Below, piece by piece: positions 1-7,832 of a stretch of DNA of 36,891 nt. Position 1 is the stretch's first letter, and every line of letters starts with the position of its first letter. Made by a program: the position numbers and the translations under genes. The DNA comes from a virus. Location of the stretch: the IMG/VR virus record IMGVR_UViG_3300028388_004445, positions 1 to 36,891 of that record; one strand, written 5' to 3'. The notes below the pieces were generated by a model that was not told the origin of the DNA, did no database searches, and saw only the letters and a program-made list of their open reading frames with translations.

Positions 1-2
1 CA

Positions 3-1376
3 ACGTCAGAGTACCCACACGTAACAAAAGACGGTGTTACAGTTGCAAAAAATGTTAAATTAGAAGGCTTTGAAGACATTGGCGCTAGCTTAATTCGACA
101 AGCAGCAAGTAGAACAAATGACGTAGCTGGTGATGGAACTACTACATCGACACTGTTAGCTCAGGAACTAGTACTATTGGGCTTTGATCAAATTACCGCC
201 GGTGCAGATCCGGTAACAATCAAGCGTCAAATTGATGTTGCAGTTAAAAAAGTAGTTGAGGAAATACAACGACACTCAATTGAAATTTCAGATAGCGATG
301 AACAAATTGCACAAGTTGCCTCTATTTCAGCTAACAATGATATGTCTATAGGGGAGCTAATTGCAGATGCAATTAAAACCGTTAAACGAGAAGGTGTAAT
401 TACAGTTGAAGAATCAACTACATTTGACACCTCAATTGAAGTAGTAGAGGGGACGCAGTTCAATCGAGGATATCTTTCTCCTTACTTCGTAACTGATCAA
501 AAAACGCAAATGGCAGACTTATCTAAACCTCTACTATTAATAGTTGATCAGAAGATTGTAAATATTAAACAAATCTTGCCAGCATTAGAGTCTGCCAATC
601 AAACCGGTAGACCACTGTTAATTATAGCCGAAGACATTGATTCAACTGCATTGAGTACTCTAGTTGTTAATAAAATGAATGGTGCGTTGAATGTTACAGC
701 TGTTAAAGCACCGAGCTTTGGAAATTCAAGAACAGAATATTTACGAGATTTAGCTGCACTAACCGGAGCATCAGTTATATCTTCTTCATCAGGGGTTTCA
801 TTTGATGCAATTGAAATGACACATCTAGGAAATGCAGAGAAGGTTACGGTAACAAAAGATAAAACTACAATTATCAATGGCGCAGGGAATTCTAGTGATA
901 TAAGGGTTAGAATTGACTCAATCAAAAATCAGATTAATGCAACTACATCTGACTTCGAGCGAGAAAAATTACATGAGCGTTTAGCTAAACTTTCTGGTGG
1001 TGTAGCTGTATTATATGTGGGGGCAGCAACAGAAACTGAACTAAAAGAAAAACGTGATCGTGTAGACGATGCTCTTGCTGCTACTCGTGCTGCAATGGAA
1101 GAAGGTATTGTACCCGGTGGTGGTGTAACATTAGCTAAATGTGCTAATGTTCTTGATGACAAAATTCCAGGTGAAAAGATTGTCAAGCAGGCACTATTCC
1201 AGCCACTCATGACAATTTGTACTAATGCGGGGTATGATGGTACAACAATTCTAGAAAAAATAATTAACATCCCAGACGATGTGTGGGACGAGATTATTGA
1301 CAACGCAAAAAGTCAAACTGCGCGAGAAAAGCTACGCGCTATTGCAACAAAAACACAAGATATTGCTTTAAACTAA
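3..1376 (+). CDS. groEL: GroEL-like chaperonin (60 kDa type), 5' end cut by window
   Basis: Group I chaperonin subunit; ATP-driven folding of proteins in a cytoplasmic ring. The frame is open from the first full codon at base 3, so the gene starts upstream. 457 residues are visible. The N-terminal equatorial part has the DGVTVAK segment and the ATP-binding GDGTTT motif. The C-terminal half has [12 protein letters not shown], the segment [12 protein letters not shown] containing the catalytic aspartate equivalent to GroEL D398, and the GGG nucleotide loop. After NAGYDG only about 48 residues remain, and the usual C-terminal equatorial block (the GYNA...DPTKVTR region and GGM tail) is absent, so the protein is shorter than the 548-residue bacterial form. 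It lies 10 bases upstream of the prohead core gene, so it probably serves head-protein folding. The family is certain; ring assembly and activity are inferred. Confidence 0.92.
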   Translation, partial: TSEYPHVTKDGVTVAKNVKLEGFEDIGASLIRQAASRTNDVAGDGTTTSTLLAQELVLLGFDQITAGADPVTIKRQIDVAVKKVVEEIQRHSIEISDSDEQIAQVASISANNDMSIGELIADAIKTVKREGVITVEESTTFDTSIEVVEGTQFNRGYLSPYFVTDQKTQMADLSKPLLLIVDQKIVNIKQILPALESANQTGRPLLIIAEDIDSTALSTLVVNKMNGALNVTAVKAPSFGNSRTEYLRDLAALTGASVISSSSGVSFDAIEMTHLGNAEKVTVTKDKTTIINGAGNSSDIRVRIDSIKNQINATTSDFEREKLHERLAKLSGGVAVLYVGAATETELKEKRDRVDDALAATRAAMEEGIVPGGGVTLAKCANVLDDKIPGEKIVKQALFQPLMTICTNAGYDGTTILEKIINIPDDVWDEIIDNAKSQTAREKLRAIATKTQDIALN

Positions 1377-1386
1377 GGAGATTGAT

Positions 1387-1635
1387 ATGGCAGATGTTGA
1401 AGACCTAATTGATAATATCGCAACCGGTGATTATAACAAAGCGTCAAGTGAATTTGAACAATTAATTGCTGATAAGCTTTCTGATGCTCTAGATGCCAAG
1501 CGAGCAGATGTAGCTGCTCAGATCTATGGTGATCAATTGGAAGATGATAATGAGTTGGATAATGAGGAAATTTCCGACGAAGATTTAGACGACGCTGCTG
1601 AGCAAGCGTTGGAAGAATATGACGAAGAACAGTAG
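1387..1635 (+). CDS. 67: Prohead core protein, gp67-like
   Basis: 82-residue very acidic protein. Its helical N-terminal half (LIDNIATGDYNKASSEF...) is followed by a run of Asp and Glu. T4 gp67 is 80 residues with the same plan: a short helix with alternating Ala and Phe, then an acidic tail. It is also an internal core protein encoded just before gp21. Here the gene sits between groEL and the gp21 protease. The start has a good Shine-Dalgarno (AAGGAGAT). The assignment comes from size, composition and position more than from conserved residues; gp68 is the alternative. The protein is expected to be degraded by gp21 during capsid maturation. Confidence 0.58.
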   Translation: MADVEDLIDNIATGDYNKASSEFEQLIADKLSDALDAKRADVAAQIYGDQLEDDNELDNEEISDEDLDDAAEQALEEYDEEQ

Positions 1636-1655
1636 TTTTCCGAAAATTTAAAAAG

Positions 1656-1663
1656 TATAAATA
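1656..1663 (+). promoter_or_regulatory. T4-type late promoter TATAAATA
   Basis: Exact match to the T4 late-promoter box recognised by gp55-RNA polymerase, in the 58-base gap before gp21 and about 30 bases upstream of its start. gp55 is encoded in this window. Confidence 0.75.
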
Positions 1664-1693
1664 ATTGTAATTAAGTTAAGGACTACAATTTCT

Positions 1694-2353
1694 ATGAAGC
1701 TGATTGCGGAATATAACGATCAAGATATTGAAGTTGTTACCGAAGCTCTTGAGGGCGGTGGTAAGAACCACTTTATTGAAGGTGTGTTTGCTCAAGCTGA
1801 GCAGCGCAACCGTAATGGTCGTATCTATCCGCGTGGCGTTATGGAAAGAGCAGTTGACAAATATGTCAACGAACAGGTTTTAACCAAGCGCGCTGTTGGT
1901 GAATTAAATCATCCTGATGGGCCAACAGTTAACTTGGATAAGGTATCCCACATCATCGAAGCGCTAGATTGGCAAAAAGATGACGTAGTGGGTAAAGCAC
2001 GCATTTTGGACACTCCAAATGGTAAGATTGTAAAAGGTCTGTTAGAAGGTGGTGTTCGTCTAGGCGTGTCGACTCGTGGTATGGGTAGCCTCGAGGAAAA
2101 AAGTGGTGTCATGTACGTAAAGGACGATTTTCTTTTGAGTACTGTCGATATCGTACAGGATCCATCTGCACCGAACGCTTTTGTTAATGGAATTATGGAA
2201 GGTGTTGAATGGGTTTGGAACAATGGCATCATTGAAGCTCGAGAAATTGAAAAAATAGAGACTGAAATTAAAACGGCATCACGCGCTGATCTCTACGAGA
2301 CTCAGGTTCGTGAGTTTAAAAATTTCCTCTCGTTGCTGAAAAAAACAATATAA
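1694..2353 (+). CDS. 21: Prohead core serine protease gp21
   Basis: Maturation protease that cleaves scaffold, core and capsid precursors after L/I-x-E sites and then itself. The 219 residues include GELNHPDG with catalytic His73 and LGVSTRG with Ser126, the two signature segments of the T4 gp21 (U9/S78-like) family. QDPSAPNAF near residue 155 is a further family motif. The preceding TATAAATA late promoter and the position just before gp22 and gp23 fit the T4 order. The Shine-Dalgarno (AAGGA) is rather far from the ATG. Confidence 0.92.
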   Translation: MKLIAEYNDQDIEVVTEALEGGGKNHFIEGVFAQAEQRNRNGRIYPRGVMERAVDKYVNEQVLTKRAVGELNHPDGPTVNLDKVSHIIEALDWQKDDVVGKARILDTPNGKIVKGLLEGGVRLGVSTRGMGSLEEKSGVMYVKDDFLLSTVDIVQDPSAPNAFVNGIMEGVEWVWNNGIIEAREIEKIETEIKTASRADLYETQVREFKNFLSLLKKTI

Positions 2354-2363
2354 GGAGTCAAAC

Positions 2364-3419
2364 ATGACTGATCGTATTGAAGAACAGGATGTTGAGCTCG
2401 ATGACGACGGCGTTATGGAAGCACAAGCTCACGATCCTAAGAAAGCTGAAGCACAGTCTGTATCCGCTACAGACAAAGCTGGAGATGCTGTAAACAAGCA
2501 AGCTCCCGCTCGCAGAGGCGATAAGCGTAACGGTGATCCTGTTCCTAACACAAAAGCAGGATTAATGGGTGCGTTGTTTAAAAGAATGGAAGGAATGGCA
2601 CAAGGCGATCTTTCCAATCTGTACAAGCGTATGATGGGTGAAGAACTGGAAGGCGATGATCAAGCTGTTGTTGAAACAGTTGATATTGATGTCGACTTCA
2701 CAGAAGACCTAAACGCACTAGTAGAGTCGGAAGCAACACTTTCCGAAGAGTTTAAAGAAAAGACAGCTGTCATCTTCGAAGCTGCTGTAAAAACAAAGAT
2801 CACAGAAGAAATTGATCGTTTGGAAGAACAGTATCAACAAGAGCTAGAAGAAGAAGTATCAGCTATCAAAGAAGAACTTGTGGAAAAAGTTGATAGCTAC
2901 CTAAACTACGTGGTTGAGACTTGGATGGAAGACAACGAGCTTGCAATTGAGCAAGGTCTTCGTGCTGAGATTGCAGAGAACTTTATGAACAGTCTAAAAG
3001 AGTTGTTTGTAGAGTCCTATATCGAGGTTCCAGAAAACAAGGTCGACCTGGTAGACGAACTGGCAACAGCAAACGAAGAGCTTGAAGAAAGCTTCAATGA
3101 TGCTGTTACTAAAGCGATTGCTCTGAGCGAAGAGCTAGAACACTATAAGCGTGAAGCGGTAATCCGCGAAGCTGCTAGTGACCTGGCTGAAACTCAGATC
3201 GAAAAGCTACGTTCCCTATCTGAAAACGTTGAGTTTGAAGATGAGGAATCCTTCGCAGAGAAGATTGCTACAATCAAAGAGTCATACTTCTCTAAGAAGA
3301 AAACAGAAAACGGCATTGTGTTCGAAGAAGCTGACGAAAACGATGATACAGATATCAACGAAAACGTTAGCGATGTAATGCAAAGCTACCTCGCAGCAAT
3401 TAGAAAAACTAAGAAGTAA
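2364..3419 (+). CDS. 22: Prohead scaffolding core protein gp22
   Basis: 351-residue, highly acidic and mostly helical protein with long Glu/Lys heptad-like stretches (about residues 110-330), as expected of the T4 gp22 internal scaffold around which gp23 assembles. It starts 11 bases after gp21 with a TAAGGAG ribosome site and is followed 13 bases later by gp23, the T4 21-22-23 order. Several L-x-E and I-x-E tripeptides are candidate gp21 cleavage sites. The first about 70 residues are less ordered and rich in Ala, Lys and Arg. The call depends on context and composition, because scaffolds diverge quickly. Confidence 0.85.
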   Translation: MTDRIEEQDVELDDDGVMEAQAHDPKKAEAQSVSATDKAGDAVNKQAPARRGDKRNGDPVPNTKAGLMGALFKRMEGMAQGDLSNLYKRMMGEELEGDDQAVVETVDIDVDFTEDLNALVESEATLSEEFKEKTAVIFEAAVKTKITEEIDRLEEQYQQELEEEVSAIKEELVEKVDSYLNYVVETWMEDNELAIEQGLRAEIAENFMNSLKELFVESYIEVPENKVDLVDELATANEELEESFNDAVTKAIALSEELEHYKREAVIREAASDLAETQIEKLRSLSENVEFEDEESFAEKIATIKESYFSKKKTENGIVFEEADENDDTDINENVSDVMQSYLAAIRKTKK

Positions 3420-3431
3420 GGAGTCCAAAAG

Positions 3432-4748
3432 ATGGAAACTTATGATCGTCTAGTCGAGAAGTGGACACCAGTGCTGGATGAAGAAACAGCCGGTGAAATC
3501 GCCGATCGTCACAAGAAAGCCGTTACAGCGGTTGTTCTTGAAAACACAGAAAAGGCTCTTCGTGAAGAGCGTGCTCAGGCACAATTCATGACTGAGTCTC
3601 CAGCAACTTCCGTTGGCAACAGCTCTGTTGCGAACTGGGATCCAGTACTGATCTCCCTAGTACGTCGCGCGATGCCAAACATGGTCGCATACGACATCTG
3701 TGGTGTTCAGCCAATGACTGGTCCAACTGGCCTAATCTTCGCGATGAAGGCACGCTACGGCACAGGTGAAACATCTTCAACAGAAGCTCTGTTCAACGAA
3801 GCTGACACAACATATTCTGGTGACTCAACAGGGTCACAGGACAGCTCACCATCCGGTCTGCTAGGAGTAACAGACTCCAACGCTGACAGCACAATCGATG
3901 ATAATCGCACTGGTCCTTCCACAGGTACTGGTATGACAACAGCGAAAGGCGAGCTTGCTGGTGCGTTCCGCAACATGGGCTTCACAATCGAGAAGAGCAC
4001 TGTTACAGCGAAGACACGCGCTCTGAAAGCGGAATACAGCCTTGAACTAGCACAGGACCTGAAAGCTATTCACGGTCTTGATGCTGAAACAGAACTGGCA
4101 AACATTCTGTCTACTGAGATTCTTGCTGAGATCAACCGTGAGGTTATCCGCACAATCAACTCTCAGGCGAAGACAGGCTGCCAGCAAACAGGCGTTACAA
4201 CAAAGGGTATCTTTGACCTGGCGACAGACGCTGATGGTCGTTGGAGCGTTGAGAAGTTCAAGGGTCTACTGGTTCAGCTAGACCGTGAAGCTAACGTTGT
4301 TGCGAAAGAGACAAGACGTGGTAAGGGTAACTTTATTGTCTGCTCTTCTGACGTTGCTTCTGCACTAGCAGCATCCGGTGCTCTGGACTATGCTCCAGCT
4401 CTAAGCACAAGCCTAAACGTCGACGACACAGGCAACACATTTGCTGGTGTTCTAAATGGACGGATGCGCGTTTACATTGACCCATATGCGGTTACAGACT
4501 ACATCACAGTCGGCTACAAGGGTACAAACCCTTATGACGCTGGTGTGTTCTACTGCCCATACGTACCACTAACAATGGTCCGTGCGGTTGGTGAAAACGA
4601 CTTCCAGCCAAAGATCGGCTTCAAGACTCGTTACGGCATGGCTTCAAACCCATTCGTCGGCGCGACTCCTGCTGATGGTCTTGCTACAGCAAAGACAAAC
4701 CAGTACTACAGAATCTTCCGCGTGGATAACATTCTGCAGACTGCGTAA
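3432..4748 (+). CDS. 23: Major capsid protein precursor gp23
   Basis: 438-residue HK97-fold capsid protein of the T4 type. The diagnostic block NWDPVLISLVRRAMPNMVAY followed by DICGVQPMTGPTG is near residues 68-105. The T4 precursor is cut by gp21 at the end of a helical N-terminal delta region. Here the equivalent site is probably after Glu55 in FMTE-S, just before the SPATSVGNSS linker. It is shorter than T4 gp23 (521), as in other marine and alphaproteobacterial T4-like phages. The ribosome site is TAAGGAG. A strong terminator 40 bases downstream closes the head operon. Confidence 0.96.
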   Translation: METYDRLVEKWTPVLDEETAGEIADRHKKAVTAVVLENTEKALREERAQAQFMTESPATSVGNSSVANWDPVLISLVRRAMPNMVAYDICGVQPMTGPTGLIFAMKARYGTGETSSTEALFNEADTTYSGDSTGSQDSSPSGLLGVTDSNADSTIDDNRTGPSTGTGMTTAKGELAGAFRNMGFTIEKSTVTAKTRALKAEYSLELAQDLKAIHGLDAETELANILSTEILAEINREVIRTINSQAKTGCQQTGVTTKGIFDLATDADGRWSVEKFKGLLVQLDREANVVAKETRRGKGNFIVCSSDVASALAASGALDYAPALSTSLNVDDTGNTFAGVLNGRMRVYIDPYAVTDYITVGYKGTNPYDAGVFYCPYVPLTMVRAVGENDFQPKIGFKTRYGMASNPFVGATPADGLATAKTNQYYRIFRVDNILQTA

Positions 4749-4786
4749 GTCAAAACAAGAGAGGATATAATCCTCCAAGTGTACTA

Positions 4787-4813
4787 GGGGCGCTTCGGCG
4801 CCCCTTTTCTTTT
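4787..4813 (+). terminator. Intrinsic terminator after gp23
   Basis: Perfect 7-bp stem GGGGCGC / GCGCCCC closed by a TTCG tetraloop (4787-4804), then TTTTCTTTT. A smaller GAGGA/TCCTC hairpin lies just upstream (4761-4775). Confidence 0.93.
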
Positions 4814-4820
4814 ATAAATA
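4813..4820 (+). promoter_or_regulatory. T4-type late promoter TATAAATA
   Basis: Exact late-promoter box directly after the gp23 terminator and 30 bases before the next start codon, so the adhesin gene has its own late transcription start. Confidence 0.8.
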
Positions 4821-4849
4821 TAGCAAAGAAGAAATCGAATGAGAATAGT

Positions 4850-6358
4850 ATGAATCCTTTCTTTAACACATCCGTTATTAGAAATAAAAAATCTGTTGGA
4901 TTGAGACGCAGATTACTTCGTCATGTGACTCGGACATTTTTTAATTTTGAAGATAGTGATGCAAGACAAACAGGAATAGCATTTGATTTTATTGAACAAC
5001 TGTTTTGGAAGAATGGTGTCCAGTATAACACTATTGATTCCGCTGCGCCCCCATCATTTGCTGGATCTAATGGAACATTTATTGATTCCAATGGATATGT
5101 TGTTGATGCTGATAGTAATCAATGGAGATACACCCACGACCCCGATTCGTCTACCGATCATCCGCTACTAGGGATATTAATTGAACCAGCAAAACAAAAT
5201 AAAATATCATACAGTGAAGATTTTAATAGCTATGGATGGACTAGTTCTAATGCTAGTTTAGTTTTTGATAGTGACATCGTAACTCCTCGAGGACCTAATG
5301 CACCATTGGGTGCCTGGAAGTTGCAGGAAGATAGCGCAACTAATTTTCATTTTATAAGTAAGGTACTACCAGAATCTGTTAATGGATCTGATCTAAATAG
5401 GATAGGTATTTCTTGTTTTGTAAAGGATGATGGGAGTGGACGATGGATAGCATTAAATTCAACCTTGTCGCTTTCCGGTGCGAACCTGATTTATTTTCAG
5501 CCTAGTACAGGAACATTTGGTACTGTAGAAAACTCTGGTGTTAATGATTATTGGGCTGAGCCACACACCAACGGTTGGTGGAGAATAATGTGGGGACCAA
5601 CAACCGCCAACTCGACCAGTTTATCTGGTACGTTTTGGTTTTATTTAGATGATAACAACGGGGGCGGGGGATCGGATTTAAATTACACTGGTGATGGAAC
5701 ATCGGGTATATATTTGTGGGGCTTTCAGATAGAAGATTTTGGACCAACCAGCTATATTCCTACTACCGGTAGTCTAGTTACTAGAACAAAGGATATCATT
5801 CAATGGAATATTGCGGATAGTGAAACTGCATGGTGGGATAATTCGCAATTGACAGCACTAATTGATGTTAATCTACGCTACAGACACGCAGGAGCGCAAG
5901 CTCACTGGTGTTTAAACGAAGATCCGGTATCTTTAAGTGATTATAGCGGGGTCTTTGCTGCTGGTGTTGACAAGGATACGTGGGATTTTAATTATTATAA
6001 TGAAGTAGGTAATTCATTAACTGGATCAGTTGCATCAACAAAACCCCCTGGTTCCCAATGGTTTAAAAAGTTTTCTATTGCTGCGCGCGCTCAGACCAAC
6101 AATTTTGCAATATCTGTTAACAACGAGACTCCGGTAAAGGACACCAGTGGTACTATGATGGCCGGTGCATCTCAACAATATTTGACATTAGGAAAATTTT
6201 CTAGTAATACTCAAACAGCGAGTAACATTGATCATTATGATGCTTCTATTGTATGTGAAAGATTTGTGCTTTGGCCTAAAGCTGTTGGAGATTCAGCTTT
6301 GGCATTAATATCAGACAGCGCATCTTTTCCTACACAAGACGTTATCTTAACAAGATAA
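4850..6358 (+). CDS. Lectin-like adhesin, fibre or capsid decoration protein
   Basis: 502-residue secreted-looking beta-rich protein without a signal peptide. The central part carries the pattern seen in phage fibre and carbohydrate-binding proteins: SYSEDFNSYGW near residue 122, GWWRI near 242, then GIYLWGFQIEDFGPTSYIPT and VTRTKD (about 284-318). This arrangement is typical of concanavalin/LamG-like modules in phage structural proteins. The C-terminal 180 residues look like a second jelly-roll module. It has a dedicated late promoter and lies directly after gp23, so a capsid-surface decoration or a receptor-binding fibre are both possible. Structural role is likely; the exact location on the virion is not shown. 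Confidence 0.62.
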   Translation: MNPFFNTSVIRNKKSVGLRRRLLRHVTRTFFNFEDSDARQTGIAFDFIEQLFWKNGVQYNTIDSAAPPSFAGSNGTFIDSNGYVVDADSNQWRYTHDPDSSTDHPLLGILIEPAKQNKISYSEDFNSYGWTSSNASLVFDSDIVTPRGPNAPLGAWKLQEDSATNFHFISKVLPESVNGSDLNRIGISCFVKDDGSGRWIALNSTLSLSGANLIYFQPSTGTFGTVENSGVNDYWAEPHTNGWWRIMWGPTTANSTSLSGTFWFYLDDNNGGGGSDLNYTGDGTSGIYLWGFQIEDFGPTSYIPTTGSLVTRTKDIIQWNIADSETAWWDNSQLTALIDVNLRYRHAGAQAHWCLNEDPVSLSDYSGVFAAGVDKDTWDFNYYNEVGNSLTGSVASTKPPGSQWFKKFSIAARAQTNNFAISVNNETPVKDTSGTMMAGASQQYLTLGKFSSNTQTASNIDHYDASIVCERFVLWPKAVGDSALALISDSASFPTQDVILTR

Positions 6359-6481
6359 TTACAACAAGATTGCTGCTAAAGCGGCTACCCACACAAAACA
6401 AATTAATACAATTAAGTATTCCACGCCAGCAATGTAATATTGCTTGGTAAAAATTTGTTTCCAGTTAATTTTCTTTGACAT
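6359..6481 (-). CDS. Small single-pass membrane protein
   Basis: 40 codons on the minus strand, starting at the ATG complementary to 6479-6481 and stopping at 6359, one base after the stop of the adhesin gene on the other strand. A basic N-terminus (MSKKINWKQ) is followed by a hydrophobic helix of about 20 residues (YLIVLICFVWVAALAAILL). GGGGG lies about 9 bases upstream as a possible ribosome site. No family is recognised. It is probably the last gene of the minus-strand island started by the promoter at 6775-6803. Confidence 0.55.
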   Translation of the reverse strand: MSKKINWKQIFTKQYYIAGVEYLIVLICFVWVAALAAILL

Positions 6482-6555
6482 TATCTTTGCCCCCAATGTC
6501 ACCACAGTTTCAATCTTCTACTAATTGTTTAACACGATCAACAGATGCTTGATAG

Positions 6556-6747
6556 TCAATTAACATCTGTGTAAACATCTGAGTCAGATGGCGCTGCTAC
6601 CTTTCCACCCTTTTCCAACAAAGAGATAGCTGCGTTTAAATGCGCCGTGGCGTCAATTGCGGCATTTGTGGCATCTTTCAGCTTTTCAACACTAGCTTCC
6701 AATTCCTCGATGCGGTTTGCGGCTCTGATAAATTCATCAACTGCCAT
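6556..6747 (-). CDS. Small coiled-coil hypothetical protein
   Basis: 63-residue protein on the minus strand, mostly helical with heptad-like spacing (IEELEASVEKLKDAT) and Ala-rich repeats. It has a strong ribosome site (AAGGAGATCACAAG before ATG) and an upstream TTGACC-N17-TATATT promoter on the same strand, so it is very likely expressed. It is inserted against the direction of the late genes. No function is recognised. Confidence 0.72.
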   Translation of the reverse strand: MAVDEFIRAANRIEELEASVEKLKDATNAAIDATAHLNAAISLLEKGGKVAAPSDSDVYTDVN

Positions 6748-6774
6748 CTTGTGATCTCCTTAGCTTATATTGTT

Positions 6775-6803
6775 AATATAAACCTATCATGTTTAATGGT
6801 CAA
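6775..6803 (-). promoter_or_regulatory. Sigma70-type promoter, minus strand
   Basis: Read on the minus strand: TTGACC (6803-6798), 17-base spacer, TATATT (6780-6775), then five bases and TATAAGC. Same layout as the early promoters at 27297, 31343 and 36262. Confidence 0.78.
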
Positions 6804-6822
6804 CACGAAAATTTGCCAATCA

Positions 6823-6830
6823 GATAAATA
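6823..6830 (+). promoter_or_regulatory. Possible late promoter GATAAATA
   Basis: One mismatch to the TATAAATA late box, 26 bases before the tail-tube-like gene and after the divergent minus-strand island, where a new late start would be needed. Confidence 0.45.
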
Positions 6831-6855
6831 GCCATATATTTAATAGGAGATAAAA

Positions 6856-7380
6856 ATGCCAATCCTTAATCCGAGTGCAACTAACGGGTTAACTAATATT
6901 AACTTGTTGCAACCGACAGCGTTTAAGCTGGTGATCGATCGTCGCAATTACCAGAATATAGAATTCTTTGCGCAAACGGTTCAAATTCCAGCTATATCGC
7001 TTTCTGCTGCACCTCAATACGCACCGCGGCAAGGACCGGGTATTCCTTTCCCTGGAGACAAGCTGACATTTAGCGAGCTAACAGCTACCATGCTAATTGA
7101 CGAAGAATTGAACGGCTATATTGAAATGTATAGGTGGATGGAGAGATTAGTTGAAACTAATTATATTTCTCCGTATAATAAAACAGATACAGAACTACCT
7201 CATCACGCAGATGTTACAGTAACTATACTAACAAGTCACAATAACGCCAACAGACAATTTAGATTTATTGATTGCATCCCAACATCACTTGGTGACATAT
7301 CGATGGAAGCAAGCACACAAGACACAGTAGCACTTGTTAGTCCGATATCATTTGCCTACTCTTATTTTACAATTGACTAA
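6856..7380 (+). CDS. Tail tube or baseplate tube-cap family protein
   Basis: 174-residue protein resembling the T4-like tail tube/baseplate tube fold (gp19, gp48, gp54 group). It has a LLQPTAFKLVI start, a FFAQTVQIPAISL segment, a PFPGDKLTFSEL segment and MLIDEELNGYIEMYRWM. These match the pattern FxVQxVxLPGI...PGDxLxF..L...FxIDExLxNY...W seen in contractile-tail tube proteins of marine T4-like phages. The ribosome site is AGGAGAT, with a probable late-type box upstream. It could be the tube itself or a tube-initiator; residues alone do not decide this. Confidence 0.55.
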   Translation: MPILNPSATNGLTNINLLQPTAFKLVIDRRNYQNIEFFAQTVQIPAISLSAAPQYAPRQGPGIPFPGDKLTFSELTATMLIDEELNGYIEMYRWMERLVETNYISPYNKTDTELPHHADVTVTILTSHNNANRQFRFIDCIPTSLGDISMEASTQDTVALVSPISFAYSYFTID

Positions 7381-7388
7381 GGTGATAA

Positions 7389-7832
7389 ATGAATCTACAG
7401 CAGATTATGGATCAGTGGGAGAAAGATTGTGTTCTTCCTCAAAACAATCTTGATGAAGCATCTAGGCAAACACCTATCCTCCATGCAAAATACTTGCGGC
7501 TTTTATCAGAAGCTAAGCTGCAGCTAAAGCGTGCTGAGAATGCTCAGAGGTCGCTGCTGAAAGACAAGTGGCTTTATTACAACGGTAAAATGACTAAACA
7601 ACAAATTGATGATCACGGGTGGGATTATGACCCACTTGATGGACTAAAGGTGTTAAAGGGTGAAATGGATTACTATTACAATTCTGATGTAGAAATTCAG
7701 AGATCTGAAGAAAAAATTCAGTATTGGAAAACTGTAATAGATACCCTAACAGAAATAGTGGATAACTTAAAATGGCGGCACCAAACGATCGGCAACATGA
7801 TTAAGTGGCGACAATTTGAGTCAGGGGGATAA
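7389..7832 (+). CDS. uvsY: Recombination mediator UvsY
   Basis: Loads UvsX recombinase on gp32-coated single-stranded DNA. 147 residues against 137 in T4. The same helical architecture is visible: HAKYLRLLSEAKLQLKRAE near residue 30, KDKWLYYNGKM near 58, a central acidic part, and the C-terminal IQYWKTVIDTLTEIV...WRHQTIGNMIKWRQFE, which parallels T4 LQYWGILLDFC...IKHIQDMRAFE. It overlaps uvsW by one base (TAATG), matching the linked uvsY-uvsW pair of T4. Confidence 0.88.
   Translation: MNLQQIMDQWEKDCVLPQNNLDEASRQTPILHAKYLRLLSEAKLQLKRAENAQRSLLKDKWLYYNGKMTKQQIDDHGWDYDPLDGLKVLKGEMDYYYNSDVEIQRSEEKIQYWKTVIDTLTEIVDNLKWRHQTIGNMIKWRQFESGG

Noticed and set aside
6510-6578. 22-codon (or 18-codon) minus-strand frame between the two island genes
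   Set aside because: It fills the gap neatly, but neither ATG (6578 or 6566) has a ribosome site and the peptide has no pattern; left out of the gene list.
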